Positions 27,078 through 38,752 of a stretch of 64,000 bases of DNA are shown in pieces; position 1 is the stretch's first letter; the number at the start of each line of letters is the position of its first letter. Under the pieces are notes generated by a model, which made no database searches, was not told the DNA's origin, and worked only from the letters and a program-made list of their open reading frames with translations. The stretch lies in assembly GCF_020164955.1 (NCBI RefSeq), contig NZ_JAIUHG010000004.1, positions 1 through 64,000 of the forward strand, read 5' to 3'. This stretch comes from Mesorhizobium sp. CA8. GTDB lineage: Bacteria > Pseudomonadota > Alphaproteobacteria > Rhizobiales > Rhizobiaceae. A program made the position numbers and the translations under genes.

Positions 27078-27542
27078 ATGAGCCGTCCGCCATTGCCGCC
27101 CTTCACGGCCGAGACGGCGGCCCAAAAGGCGCGCCTCGCCGAGGATGCCTGGAACAGCCGCGACCCGGAACGGGTTTCGCTCGCCTATACCGAGGACAGC
27201 ATCTGGCGCAACCGGGCCGAATTCATCTCGGGCCGCGGCGAGATCGTCGGCTTCCTCAAGCGCAAATGGGCGCGCGAGCTGGATTATCGCCTGATCAAGG
27301 AGGTCTGGACCTGGAACGACAACCGCATCGCGGTGCGCTTCGCCTATGAATGGCGCGACGACAGCGGCCACTGGTTCCGCTCCTACGGCAACGAGAACTG
27401 GGAATTCGACGAAGCCGGCCTGATGCGCCGGCGCGTGGCGAGCATCAACGACCTGCCGATCACAGAGCGCGAGAGGAAATATCATTGGCCACTCGGCCGC
27501 CGGCCGGACGATCATCCGGGCCTTTCGGAACTCGGGCTTTAG
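27078..27542 (+). CDS. DUF1348 / NTF2-like protein
   Basis: A 154-residue protein of the SnoaL/NTF2-like DUF1348 family. It shows [40 protein letters not shown] and [19 protein letters not shown], with the C-terminal [19 protein letters not shown] typical of the family. The biochemical role is unknown; many members are induced by electrophiles or solvents. The ATG at 27078 follows CAGGAGA. It is the first gene of a unit with the TetR gene and sits behind the palindrome at 27019-27040. Confidence 0.9.
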   Translation: MSRPPLPPFTAETAAQKARLAEDAWNSRDPERVSLAYTEDSIWRNRAEFISGRGEIVGFLKRKWARELDYRLIKEVWTWNDNRIAVRFAYEWRDDSGHWFRSYGNENWEFDEAGLMRRRVASINDLPITERERKYHWPLGRRPDDHPGLSELGL

Positions 27543-27590
27543 AGCATGATCCCAAAAAGTGTGTAGCGGTTTTTGGAAAAGATCATGCTC
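27542..27590. repeat. Dispersed intergenic palindrome, family B
   Basis: GAGCATGATCCCAAAAAGTG pairs imperfectly with TTTTTGGAAAAGATCATGCTC across a GTAGCGG centre. The copy at 41919-41967 follows the same plan. It lies between the DUF1348 gene and the TetR gene and begins at the last base of the former's stop codon. Confidence 0.85.
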
Positions 27591-27607
27591 AAACAAGAAC
27601 ACTAAGC

Positions 27608-28177
27608 ATGCGACGCATCGCTCCGGACCGCGACCGGTTGCTGGCGATCGTGGCCGAAGTCTTTCGCGGGCATGGCTATGAGGGCGCCAGCCTGGCCTTG
27701 ATCGGCGAGGCGACGGGGCTCGGCAAGGGGAGCCTCTATCACTTCTTTCCGGGCGGCAAGGAAGAGATGGCGAGGGCCGTCATTGCCCATATCGACGGCT
27801 GGTTCGAAGACAATGTCTTTGCACCGCTGCGCGAGGGCGCCGATCCGTCGGCAGGGATCGAGCAGATGCTCGCGGCGACGGACAGCTATTTCCGCTCCGG
27901 GCGGCGCGTCTGCCTCATTGGAGCCTTCGCGCTGGATGACTCGCGCAACCTCTTCGCCGGCCAGATAAGCGACTATTTCGGCCGCTGGGTCACGCATCTG
28001 GCCGATGCGCTGGCGCGATCCGGGCAGCAACCGGACGAAGCCAGCGAACTGGCCGAGGAAGCCGTCGCCGCTATCCAGGGCGCACTCACGCTTGCCCGCG
28101 CCGCGGCCGAAACCGATCTGTTTTCCCGCGCGTTGCGAAGGATCCGCAAGCGGCTGGGCGTCCCGGTAAGCGGCTAG
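27608..28177 (+). CDS. TetR/AcrR-family transcriptional regulator
   Basis: A 189-residue repressor. The N-terminal helix-turn-helix is [20 protein letters not shown] through [20 protein letters not shown], and the C-terminal helical domain resembles the TetR_C group with [13 protein letters not shown]. It probably senses a small hydrophobic or electrophilic compound (family knowledge). It follows the DUF1348 gene, separated by one repeat, and most likely binds the palindrome at 27019-27040. The stop overlaps the convergent aldo/keto reductase gene by 4 bp. Confidence 0.9.
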   Translation: MRRIAPDRDRLLAIVAEVFRGHGYEGASLALIGEATGLGKGSLYHFFPGGKEEMARAVIAHIDGWFEDNVFAPLREGADPSAGIEQMLAATDSYFRSGRRVCLIGAFALDDSRNLFAGQISDYFGRWVTHLADALARSGQQPDEASELAEEAVAAIQGALTLARAAAETDLFSRALRRIRKRLGVPVSG

Positions 28178-29019
28178 ATCATTTCCAGGCCGCGCTTGCG
28201 CGTCGGCGGCGGGAAGGCGCGGTCGAGCTCGGCAAGATCTTCCGCCGTCAGAGCGATGTCGAGCGCGGCGGCGTTCTGGCGGACATGCTCCTGGCGACCG
28301 GCCTTCGGGATTGCGATGACGCCGTCCTGCATCATTATCCAGGCAAGCGCGATCTGCGCGGCCGTGGCGTTGTGTCGGGCGGCGACCGCCTCGAGCCGCG
28401 CATTGCGGGCCAGCGCGCCCTGCTCCACCGGCGAATAGGCCATCAGCGGTATGCGGCGCCGCCGGCTCCACGGCGCAAGGTCGAATTCGAGCCCGCGCCG
28501 CGACAGGTTGTAAAGCACCTGGTTGGTCTGGACATTGCCGCCGGACGGCAGACTGACAAGATTCTCCATCTCGTCCGTGTCGAAATTGCTGACACCCCAA
28601 TGGCGGATCTTGCCTTGCGACTTCAGCGCCTCGAACGCCTCCACGGTTTCGGACAGCGGCACGCTGCCCGGCCAGTGCAGCAGATAGAGATCGATACGAT
28701 CAGTGGCGACGCGCTTCAGGCTGGCCTCGCAGGCGCGCTTCACGCCGGCTCGCGAGGCGTTGGAGGGCAAAACCTTGGAGACGAGGAAGGTCTCGTCGCG
28801 GCGCCCCGCGATGGCCTCCGCCACCACTTCCTCGGCGCCGCCGCTCGCATACATTTCGGCGGTGTCGATCAGCGTGATGCCAAGGTCGAACCCGAGCTTC
28901 AGCGCCGCGACCTCGTCGGCGCGGCGGCGCCGGTCCTCACCCATCTTCCAGGTGCCTTGGCCCAGCACCGGAACGGCTTCGCCGGACGGCAGCTTGAGGG
29001 TTCTGACTGTTGACGGCAT
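28174..29019 (-). CDS. Aldo/keto reductase
   Basis: A 281-residue NADPH-dependent oxidoreductase (TIM barrel). The catalytic tetrad can be placed: Asp and Tyr in [14 protein letters not shown], Lys in [12 protein letters not shown] and His in [13 protein letters not shown]. The cofactor-binding segment is [20 protein letters not shown]. The ATG at 29019 ([20 protein letters not shown]) is the normal family start. The physiological substrate is unknown. Its 3' end meets the TetR gene, and the regulator's ligand could be related, though this is only positional. Confidence 0.92.
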   Translation of the reverse strand: MPSTVRTLKLPSGEAVPVLGQGTWKMGEDRRRRADEVAALKLGFDLGITLIDTAEMYASGGAEEVVAEAIAGRRDETFLVSKVLPSNASRAGVKRACEASLKRVATDRIDLYLLHWPGSVPLSETVEAFEALKSQGKIRHWGVSNFDTDEMENLVSLPSGGNVQTNQVLYNLSRRGLEFDLAPWSRRRRIPLMAYSPVEQGALARNARLEAVAARHNATAAQIALAWIMMQDGVIAIPKAGRQEHVRQNAAALDIALTAEDLAELDRAFPPPTRKRGLEMI

Positions 29020-29111
29020 GGCTTTCTCCGCGTGGGGCCAGATCGCAGCACAGCCAAAATCGGAAATCCAGACCAAAGCCGCCTGGCTGCCTGGATTTCC
29101 CGGAGTGGGTT

Positions 29112-29150
29112 AGAGCGGTTCAGCGTTTCGCGGAATCGCCGAACCGCTCT
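29112..29150. repeat. Intergenic hairpin
   Basis: AGAGCGGTTC and GAACCGCTCT form a perfect 10-bp stem around a 19-base loop that contains the near-palindrome TTTCGCGGAA. It lies between the aldo/keto reductase start and the DUF305 stop. Confidence 0.8.
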
Positions 29151-29153
29151 AAG

Positions 29154-29216
29154 TATTTGTTTCTTCGCAATTTCCGGACGGAAAACCGCTACACACTTTT
29201 CCTGGAATTGCTCTAG
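29154..29216. repeat. Dispersed intergenic repeat, family A
   Basis: Contains CGCAATTTCCGGACGGAAAA, then CCGCTACACACTTTTCCTGG and AATTGCTCTAG, matching the copy at 17851-17912. Its terminal CTAG contributes the TAG stop codon of the DUF305 gene at 29213-29215, so the element has inserted or recombined right at the gene end. Confidence 0.8.
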
Positions 29217-29602
29217 TTCGCCGGGTGCTTGGCGAGCCAGTCCTGCATCTCCTTGATCTCGGCTTCCTGCGCCTTGACCACGCCTTCGGCGAGCTTGCGA
29301 ATTTCGGGATCCTTGCCATTGGCGATCACCACCTTGGCCATGTCGATCGCGCCCTGATGATGCGGGATCATGCCGCGGACGAAGTCTACATCGGCATTGC
29401 CGGTGTATTTGATCGCCATGTCCTTGTGCATCTTCTTCATCGCCTTCTCGTAGCCGACGGTGGCCGGGCTCTGGGCGCCGATCGCCATCTTGGACATGTC
29501 ATGCTTCATCTCCTCCGACGAGGCGGGCACGCTTTCGAGGAAGACGGCAAGCAGCATTCCGGCGGCCATCAGCAGCAGCACGACTTTCTTGGCCAGGGTC
29601 AT
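29213..29602 (-). CDS. DUF305 protein, probable periplasmic copper-binding (CopM-like)
   Basis: A 129-residue protein with an N-terminal hydrophobic signal/anchor (VVLLLMAAGMLLAVFLESVP). The mature part is His/Met-rich: SEEMKHDMSKMAIGAQ, YEKAMKKMHKDMAIKY and the DUF305 core VRGMIPHHQGAIDMAKVV. Met/His motifs of this type bind copper in CopM-like proteins. It lies 43 bp downstream of copA on the same strand, which supports a role in periplasmic copper handling. Its stop codon lies in a repeat. Confidence 0.87.
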   Translation of the reverse strand: MTLAKKVVLLLMAAGMLLAVFLESVPASSEEMKHDMSKMAIGAQSPATVGYEKAMKKMHKDMAIKYTGNADVDFVRGMIPHHQGAIDMAKVVIANGKDPEIRKLAEGVVKAQEAEIKEMQDWLAKHPAN

Positions 29603-29645
29603 TCAAGCTCTCCTTATGGTTGGGGTTCGTATCTGGGGGTTTTGC

Positions 29646-32150
<2,505 letters not shown>

Positions 32151-32182
32151 CAGCAATGCCTCGGAATTCTCGAATTGAGGCG

Positions 32183-32213
32183 GAGGTAGTCCTTCCAGTA
32201 ACTGGAAGGTCAA
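32183..32213 (-). promoter_or_regulatory. CueR-type promoter of copA
   Basis: Read on the minus strand, TTGACC (-35) and TACCTC (-10-like) are separated by 19 bp, the over-long spacing typical of MerR-family promoters. The spacer and -35 hold the dyad CCTTCCAGTTACTGGAAGG, which matches the CueR operator pattern. The CueR gene at 42813-43202 is the likely activator, binding Cu(I) and realigning the boxes. Confidence 0.88.
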
Positions 32214-32335
32214 GGGGCGGTTTCGACTTTTGCGAAAATCGGCCGGGGCGATTGCGGTACGCCTCGCCGCGCGATGGCAATCGTGGCCGCAGGCCCATAC
32301 ACAGCGCCGCGAAAACAGGCTATAGACGCCGCCGA

Positions 32336-35137
32336 ATGGCAAAGATCTCCTTGAAACTCGACGAAATCATCGATGGCGACGCGCTGCGCCGCGACTTGAC
32401 CGCGCTGACGGCGGCGAGCGCCGGCGACGGCTCGGGCCCGGCTGTTCGAACGGCCGTCCTCCAGCTGCTCAAGGCCAGGATGGCCGAAGGGCGAAAGATC
32501 GCCGAGGCCATGCTCAAGCAGGATGGCGGCGGCAATGCCTGCGCCGAGCGGCTCTCGCACCTGATGGATGATCTGATCCGGGCGCTCTACGATTTCGCCG
32601 CCACCCATGTCTACCGGGTCAAGAACCGGTCCGCGGCCGAGCGCATGGCGGTCGTTGCCGTCGGCGGCTATGGCCGCGGCACGCTGGCGCCGGGCTCCGA
32701 CACCGACCTGCTTTTCCTGCTGCCCTACAAGCAGACCCCATGGGGCGAGCAGATCGTCGAATACATGCTCTACATGCTGTGGGACATGGGGCTGAAGGTC
32801 GGCCACGCCACCCGCAACATCGACGAGTGCCTGAGGCTGTCGCGCAGCGACATCACCATCCGCACATCGATCCTGGAAGCGCGTTTCCTGTGGGGCGAAC
32901 GCAAGCTCTATGACGAGTTGCTAACCCGCTTCGACCACGAGGTGGTTCGAACGACCGGGCCGGAATATGTGCAGGCCAAGCTTGCCGAGCGCGACGAGCG
33001 CCATGCCAAGGCTGGCGAAAGCCGCTATCTGGTCGAGCCCAACGTCAAGGACGGCAAGGGCGGGTTGCGCGACCTGCAGACGCTGTTCTGGATCGGCAAA
33101 TACTTCTATCGCGTGCGCACCGGCGAGGAACTGGTCGAGAAAGGCGTTTTCACCCAGGCCGAATATCGCGAGTTCCAGAAGGCCGAGGATTTCCTGTGGG
33201 CGGTGCGCTGCCACATGCATTTCCTCACCGGCAAGGCGGAAGAGCGGCTGCATTTCGACATCCAGCGCGAGATCGCCGAGCGGCTGGGCTATACGACGCA
33301 TCCCGGCCTGTCGGCAGTCGAGCGCTTCATGAAGCACTATTTCCTCGTCGCCAAGGATGTCGGCGACCTCACCCGCATCTTCTGCGCGGCGCTCGAGGAA
33401 GAGCAGGCCAAGCATGTGCCGGGCTTCAACCGCATCTTCCTCACCTTCCAGCGGCGCAAGCGCAAACTTGCCGGCACGTCCGACTTCATCGTCGACAATC
33501 ACCGCATCAATGTCGCCGACGACAGCGTCTTCGAGCGCGATCCGGTCAACCTGCTCAGGCTGTTCTGGTTCGCCGACAAGCATGGGCTGGAGTTCCACCC
33601 CGATGCACTGAAGCTGCTCACCCGTTCGCTCGGCCTGGTCAACAAATCGCTCCGGCGCGACGAGGAAGCAAACCGGCTGTTCCTCGACATATTGACCTCG
33701 GACCGCAACGCCGAACTCAATCTCAGGCGCATGAACGAGGCGGGACTGCTCGGCCGGCTGATCCCCGACTTCGGCAAGATCGTCGCCATGATGCAGTTCT
33801 CGATGTACCACCACTATACGGTGGACGAGCATCTGATCCGCTGCATCGGCGTGCTGGCCGAGATCGAGCGCGGCGACGGCGCCAAGGTGCATCCGCTGTC
33901 GCATACGCTGATGCCGGGTCTGAAGAAAAGCCGCGAGGCGCTTTATGTCGCGGTGCTCTTGCACGACATCGCCAAGGGCAGGCCCGAGGACCATTCGGAG
34001 GCCGGCGCCCGGATCGCCCGGCGCATCTGCCCGCATATGGGGTTGTCGGCGGCCGACACCGAGACCGTCGCCTGGCTGGTCGAGAACCACCTGGTGATGT
34101 CGATGACCGCGCAGACACGCGACCTCAACGACCGCAAGACGATCGAGGATTTCGCCTCGATCGTGCAGTCGGTCGAGCGGCTGAAGCTGCTCTTGATCCT
34201 CACGGTCTGCGACATACGCGGTGTTGGGCCCGGCGTGTGGAACGGCTGGAAAGGCCAGCTGCTGCGCACGCTTTATTTCGAAACCGAGCTGCTTCTGACC
34301 GGCGGTTTCTCCGAAGTGTCGCGCGCCGAGCGTACGGCGGCGGCGCGCGAGCGGCTGGCTGAGGCGCTGTCCGCCTGGCCGGCGAAGGAGCGCAAGCGCT
34401 ATGTCGCCCAGCATTACGAGAACTATCTGCTGACCGTCGACCTGCCCGACCAGCTGCGCCATGCCGAATTCATCCGCGAGGCGGATGGGGCAGGCAAGAA
34501 GCTCGCCACCATGGTCAAGACGCATGAGTTCGAGGCGGTGACGGAGATCACCGTACTGGCGCCGGACCATCCGCGCCTGCTGTCGATCATCGCGGGAGCT
34601 TGCGCCGCGGCGGGCGGCAACATCGTCGACGCGCAGATCTTCACCACCTCGGACGGGCGCGCGCTGGACAGTATCCTGATCTCCCGCGAGTTCGACCGCG
34701 ACGAGGACGAGCGCCGCCGCGCCGAGCGCGTCGGCCGGCTGATCGAGGACGTCCTTTCGGGCAAGAGCTGGCTGCCCGAGATGATCGAGAAGCGCACCAA
34801 GCCGAAGCGCGGCGCCAAGGCTTTCCGCATTCCGCCGCGCGCCGAAATCCGCAACACGCTGTCGAACCGCTTCTCGGTGGTCGAGGTCGAGGGGCTGGAC
34901 CGGCCGGGGCTTTTGTCCGAGATCACCGGAACGATCTCCGACCTTTCGCTCGACATCGCCTCGGCGCATATCACCACTTTCGGCGAAAAGGTCATCGATA
35001 CGTTCTACGTCACCGACCTGACCGGACAGAAGATCGACAGTCCGACGCGCACCGCCGCCATTCACAAGCGGCTGATCGATACGCTGGAAGGCAATTCGTC
35101 GGAACGCAACGGCAAGGCCAAGGCGGCGGCCGAGTGA
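32336..35137 (+). CDS. glnD: Bifunctional uridylyltransferase/uridylyl-removing enzyme GlnD
   Basis: Senses glutamine and uridylylates or deuridylylates the PII proteins, setting nitrogen status. The 933-residue product has the nucleotidyltransferase motif [20 protein letters not shown] near 110-128, the PII-uridylyltransferase helical region, the HD hydrolase domain ([15 protein letters not shown] near 541) and two C-terminal ACT domains ([15 protein letters not shown] near 740; [15 protein letters not shown] near 848). The ATG at 32336 ([17 protein letters not shown]) fits the family; the frame is open further upstream antisense to copA. It is followed by murJ after 40 bp. Confidence 0.97.
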   Translation: MAKISLKLDEIIDGDALRRDLTALTAASAGDGSGPAVRTAVLQLLKARMAEGRKIAEAMLKQDGGGNACAERLSHLMDDLIRALYDFAATHVYRVKNRSAAERMAVVAVGGYGRGTLAPGSDTDLLFLLPYKQTPWGEQIVEYMLYMLWDMGLKVGHATRNIDECLRLSRSDITIRTSILEARFLWGERKLYDELLTRFDHEVVRTTGPEYVQAKLAERDERHAKAGESRYLVEPNVKDGKGGLRDLQTLFWIGKYFYRVRTGEELVEKGVFTQAEYREFQKAEDFLWAVRCHMHFLTGKAEERLHFDIQREIAERLGYTTHPGLSAVERFMKHYFLVAKDVGDLTRIFCAALEEEQAKHVPGFNRIFLTFQRRKRKLAGTSDFIVDNHRINVADDSVFERDPVNLLRLFWFADKHGLEFHPDALKLLTRSLGLVNKSLRRDEEANRLFLDILTSDRNAELNLRRMNEAGLLGRLIPDFGKIVAMMQFSMYHHYTVDEHLIRCIGVLAEIERGDGAKVHPLSHTLMPGLKKSREALYVAVLLHDIAKGRPEDHSEAGARIARRICPHMGLSAADTETVAWLVENHLVMSMTAQTRDLNDRKTIEDFASIVQSVERLKLLLILTVCDIRGVGPGVWNGWKGQLLRTLYFETELLLTGGFSEVSRAERTAAARERLAEALSAWPAKERKRYVAQHYENYLLTVDLPDQLRHAEFIREADGAGKKLATMVKTHEFEAVTEITVLAPDHPRLLSIIAGACAAAGGNIVDAQIFTTSDGRALDSILISREFDRDEDERRRAERVGRLIEDVLSGKSWLPEMIEKRTKPKRGAKAFRIPPRAEIRNTLSNRFSVVEVEGLDRPGLLSEITGTISDLSLDIASAHITTFGEKVIDTFYVTDLTGQKIDSPTRTAAIHKRLIDTLEGNSSERNGKAKAAAE

Positions 35138-35177
35138 CCATCCATTTGACGCAATTTTTCTGGCAGTCATTCCCAGC

Positions 35178-36785
35178 ATGAGCCTCGTCAAGAAATTTGC
35201 CACCGTCGCGTCCGGCACGCTGATGAGCCGCGCGCTGGGCTTTGGCCGTGAGATGCTGATGGCGGCGGCACTCGGCACCGGGCCGGTCGCCGATGCCTTC
35301 AACGCGGCCTTCCAGTTCCCCAACACCTTCCGCCGGCTGTTCGCCGAAGGCGCCTTCAACGCCGCTTTCGTGCCGCTCTTCGCCAAGGAGATCGAGCAGC
35401 ACGGCACCGATGGCGCCAAGCGCTTTTCGGAGGAAGTGTTCGGCGTGCTGTTCTCGGCGCTTTTGGCGCTGACGATCGCCATGGAACTCGCGATGCCGCT
35501 CATCGTGCGCTACCTGGTGGCGCCGGGCTTTGCCGACATCCCGGGCAAGTTCGAGACCACCGTACGGCTCGCGACGATCATGTTCCCGTACCTGATCTGC
35601 ATGTCGCTCGGCGCCATGATGGCGGGCATGCTGAATTCGCTGCGCCGCTATTTCGCGGCGGCGATCGCGCCCGCCTTCCTCAACATCATCCTGATCAGCG
35701 TACTCGCCTATGCCTGGTATCACGGGCTCGACGCGCATGATGTCGGCTTCGGCCTGTCGTGGGGCGTGCTGGCCGCGGGCATCGTGCAGTTGGCGATCGT
35801 CTGGATCGCGGTGCGCCATGCCGGCATCTCGATCGGCTTCCGTCGGCCGAAGATGACGCCCAACGTCAAGCGGCTGCTGATCCTGGCGCTGCCGGCGGCG
35901 ATCACCGGCGGCATCACCCAGATCAACCAGCTGATCGGCACGGCGATCGCTTCGGCGCAGAACAGCGCCGTGTCCTCGCTCGCCTATGCCGACCGAATCT
36001 ACCAGCTGCCGCTCGGCGTCGTCGGCGTGGCCGTTGCCATCGTGCTGTTGCCGGAACTGTCGCGGGCGCTGAAGTCGGGTAACCTGGTCGAGGCCGCCAA
36101 TTTGCAGAACCGCTCGGTCGAGTTCACCTTGTTCATGACCTTGCCGGCGGCGGCGGCGCTCTGGGTGATGTCTGAGCCTATCGTGCGGTTGGTCTATGAG
36201 CGCGGCGCCTTCGCCGCCAACCATTCTACGCCGATCGTTGCCTCGATCCTGGCGATCTTCGGCCTCGGCCTGCCGGCCTTCGTGCTGATCAAGGCCTTCA
36301 CGCCAGGCTATTTCGCGCGCGAGGATACGCGCACGCCGATGATCTTCGCCGCCATCTCGGTCGGCGTGAATGTCGCCACGGCGCTCACCCTGTTCCCGTC
36401 GATGGGCGCGCCTGGCATCGCGGTGGCTTCGGCCGTCGCGGGATGGGTCAACGCACTGATGCTGCTCGCCATGCTGATCAGGCGCGGCCATTGGGGCCGC
36501 GACGTCCCGCTCTTGAAGCGCATTCCGCGGCTGGTGCTCTCCGCCGTAATTATGGCCGTGGCGCTTTACTTCGCCGAGCACTACTTCGCCGCACGGCTCG
36601 GACCCGGCTCGCCGCTGGTGGTGAAGGCGACAACGGTGCTTGGGCTGGTTGGCGGAGGCGCCGCGCTTTACTTCATCGCCGCCTTCGGCACCGGCGGCGC
36701 CGACTTCGGCATGATCCGCAGGAACGTGAAACGGGGCTCGGGGAAATCTGCGCCGCGGGAATCGAATACTGGCCTGGACGAATAA
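35178..36785 (+). CDS. murJ: Lipid II flippase MurJ (MviN)
   Basis: Flips lipid-linked peptidoglycan precursor across the inner membrane. The 535-residue protein has about 14 transmembrane helices and the MviN signature: SRALGFGREMLMAAALGTGP, DAFNAAFQFPNTFRRLFAEG and AFNAAFVPLF at the N-terminus, and YERGAFAANHSTPIVAS in the C-lobe. The order glnD-murJ-trpS is conserved in rhizobia. Spacing of 40 bp after glnD suggests cotranscription. Confidence 0.96.
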   Translation: MSLVKKFATVASGTLMSRALGFGREMLMAAALGTGPVADAFNAAFQFPNTFRRLFAEGAFNAAFVPLFAKEIEQHGTDGAKRFSEEVFGVLFSALLALTIAMELAMPLIVRYLVAPGFADIPGKFETTVRLATIMFPYLICMSLGAMMAGMLNSLRRYFAAAIAPAFLNIILISVLAYAWYHGLDAHDVGFGLSWGVLAAGIVQLAIVWIAVRHAGISIGFRRPKMTPNVKRLLILALPAAITGGITQINQLIGTAIASAQNSAVSSLAYADRIYQLPLGVVGVAVAIVLLPELSRALKSGNLVEAANLQNRSVEFTLFMTLPAAAALWVMSEPIVRLVYERGAFAANHSTPIVASILAIFGLGLPAFVLIKAFTPGYFAREDTRTPMIFAAISVGVNVATALTLFPSMGAPGIAVASAVAGWVNALMLLAMLIRRGHWGRDVPLLKRIPRLVLSAVIMAVALYFAEHYFAARLGPGSPLVVKATTVLGLVGGGAALYFIAAFGTGGADFGMIRRNVKRGSGKSAPRESNTGLDE

Positions 36786-36883
36786 CTCGAGCTGGCTTGC
36801 AGCAACACCGGTCTTGATCCCCTCGCGCCCTTCGTCCATAAGCGCGCCGTCGCAAGACTTTCGCCGCGCGCGGTTTCCAGCCG

Positions 36884-36926
36884 CGTGATTGGCTCCAAAA
36901 AGTCTGCAACTTTTTGGAATCACGCT
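36884..36926. repeat. Intergenic palindrome before trpS
   Basis: GCGTGATTGGCTCCAAAAAG and CTTTTTGGAATCACGC... arms enclose a TCTGCAA loop. The arms share the AAAAAGT / ACTTTTT theme of family B but have different ends. It lies 32 bp upstream of trpS and could attenuate read-through from murJ. Confidence 0.75.
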
Positions 36927-36957
36927 TATACGGCCCTCCACAAGCCCTGAGGAAATC

Positions 36958-38025
36958 ATGTCCGCCTTCAAGCCACTCGTCTTTTCAGGCGTCCAGCCGA
37001 CCGGCAATCTGCATCTCGGCAATTATCTCGGCGCCATCAAGAAATTCGTCGCCCTCCAGGAACAGTCCGACTGCATCTATTGCGTCGTCGACCTTCATTC
37101 GCTGACGGCGCAGCTCGTGCATCAGGACCTGGGCGACCAGACGCGCTCGATCACCGCGGCGTTCCTTGCCTCCGGCATCGACCCGAGGAAGCACATCGTC
37201 TTCAACCAGTCGCGGGTCATCCAGCATGCCGAGCTTGCCTGGATTTTCAACTGCGTGGCGCGCATCGGCTGGATGTACCGCATGACGCAGTTCAAGGATA
37301 AAGCCGGCAAGGACCGCGAGAACGCCTCGCTCGGCCTGCTCGCCTATCCGAGCCTGATGGCCGCCGACATCCTGCTCTACCGCGCCACCCATGTGCCGGT
37401 GGGCGAGGACCAGAAGCAGCATCTGGAGCTCACCCGCGACATCGCGCAGAAATTCAACAACGACTTCTCCGAGAAGATCGCAGCACTTGGCGTCGGCGTC
37501 GAAATGCGGGTCGGCGAAGAGACGGTGAACGGCTATTTCCCGATCACCGAACCGGTGATCGGCGGTCCGGCGGCGCGCATCATGAGCCTGCGCGACGGCT
37601 CCAAGAAAATGTCGAAGTCGGACCCGTCCGACCTGTCGCGCATCAACCTGACCGATGACGCCGACACCATCTCGAAGAAGATCCGCAAGGCCAAGACCGA
37701 TCCGGAGGCCTTGCCGAGCGAGATCGACGGACTGGAAAGCCGGCCCGAGGCGGAAAACCTGGTCGGCATCTATGCCGGCCTCGCCGAGATCTCGAAGGAA
37801 GACGTGCTGAAGGAATATGGCGGCCAGCAGTTTTCCGTGTTCAAGCCGGCGCTTGCCGATCTGGCCGTGGAGAAGCTGGCGCCGATCGCTTCCGAGATGC
37901 GCCGGATCGAGGGTGACCGCGCCTATGTCGACGCCGTGCTCAAGGATGGCGGCGAGCGGGCCCGCGCAATCGCCGAGGGCACGATGAAGACGGTTCGCGA
38001 CATCATCGGCCTGCTGCAGGACTGA
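36958..38025 (+). CDS. trpS: Tryptophanyl-tRNA synthetase
   Basis: Class I aminoacyl-tRNA synthetase charging tRNA-Trp. The 355-residue product has the HIGH-equivalent in [20 protein letters not shown], the Trp-site region [10 protein letters not shown], the [15 protein letters not shown] segment and the KMSKS loop in [17 protein letters not shown]. The ATG at 36958 follows TGAGGAAATC, a good ribosome site; an upstream in-frame start lies in a palindrome and is unlikely. Confidence 0.97.
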   Translation: MSAFKPLVFSGVQPTGNLHLGNYLGAIKKFVALQEQSDCIYCVVDLHSLTAQLVHQDLGDQTRSITAAFLASGIDPRKHIVFNQSRVIQHAELAWIFNCVARIGWMYRMTQFKDKAGKDRENASLGLLAYPSLMAADILLYRATHVPVGEDQKQHLELTRDIAQKFNNDFSEKIAALGVGVEMRVGEETVNGYFPITEPVIGGPAARIMSLRDGSKKMSKSDPSDLSRINLTDDADTISKKIRKAKTDPEALPSEIDGLESRPEAENLVGIYAGLAEISKEDVLKEYGGQQFSVFKPALADLAVEKLAPIASEMRRIEGDRAYVDAVLKDGGERARAIAEGTMKTVRDIIGLLQD

Positions 38026-38123
38026 TCGAGCGGTCTTGCTGAGCCATCGCCATGCCGGCCGGCGGCTTGCCGCCGGCTCCTGGCGGTGGCAGATTGCGGC
38101 CGAACCATACCGAGCAGATAGAA

Positions 38124-38615
38124 ATGGTCTCCAAACGCCTCAGCCGCGAAGCCGGCCATCGCCGCAAGTTCCTGGCGATCATCGACGACACGCCGGAATG
38201 CGAGCGCGCCGTCGCCTACGCCTCGAAGCGGGCGCAGCACACCGGCGGCGTGCTGGTGCTGCTCTATGTCATCGAGCCGGACGATTTCCAGCACTGGCTT
38301 GGCGTGGAAAAGATCATGCGCGAGGAAGCCAACGCGACGGCGCGCGGAGCGCTCGACGGCTACGCCAACAAGGTGCGTCAGAGCGTCGGCATCGAGCCGG
38401 AGCTGGTGGTGCGCGAGGGCAAGCCGACCGAAGAGATCCACAAGCTGATCGAGGAAGACCAGGACATTGCCATCCTGGTGCTGGCGGCCGGCGCCGGCAA
38501 GGAAGGTCCGGGACCGCTGGTCAGCGCGGTTGCCGGCCGCGGCGCGGCCTTTCCGATTCCGGTGACGGTCGTGCCGCAGAACCTGTCCGACGAAGAGATC
38601 GACAGCCTGGCCTGA
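38124..38615 (+). CDS. Universal stress protein (UspA family)
   Basis: A 163-residue single-domain Usp. It shows RKFLAIIDDTPECERAVAYA, VLVLLYVIEPDDFQHWLGVE and the C-terminal IAILVLAAGAGKEGPGPLVS with VTVVPQNLSDEEI. The end pattern resembles the GxxGxxxxG nucleotide-binding type only loosely. The ATG at 38124 was chosen since it gives the conserved MVSKRLSREAGHRRKFLAII; the open frame upstream lacks family similarity. It follows trpS by 98 bp, a conserved rhizobial arrangement. Confidence 0.9.
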   Translation: MVSKRLSREAGHRRKFLAIIDDTPECERAVAYASKRAQHTGGVLVLLYVIEPDDFQHWLGVEKIMREEANATARGALDGYANKVRQSVGIEPELVVREGKPTEEIHKLIEEDQDIAILVLAAGAGKEGPGPLVSAVAGRGAAFPIPVTVVPQNLSDEEIDSLA

Positions 38616-38752
38616 TTTGCGAAGGCCCTCCGGCCAGCGCTGGGCTTCTCACCCGCGGCGCATAATACCCAAGCCGACACAAGAATAACGCCACCCTTGG
38701 CCGGCGTTTGCGGCGCGCCATTTGGAATCATGTGCATTCCAATGGAGGGCCG

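Noticed and set aside
32921..35503. An 860-codon open frame on the minus strand
   Set aside because: It is antisense to glnD and the murJ start, both of which are unambiguous.
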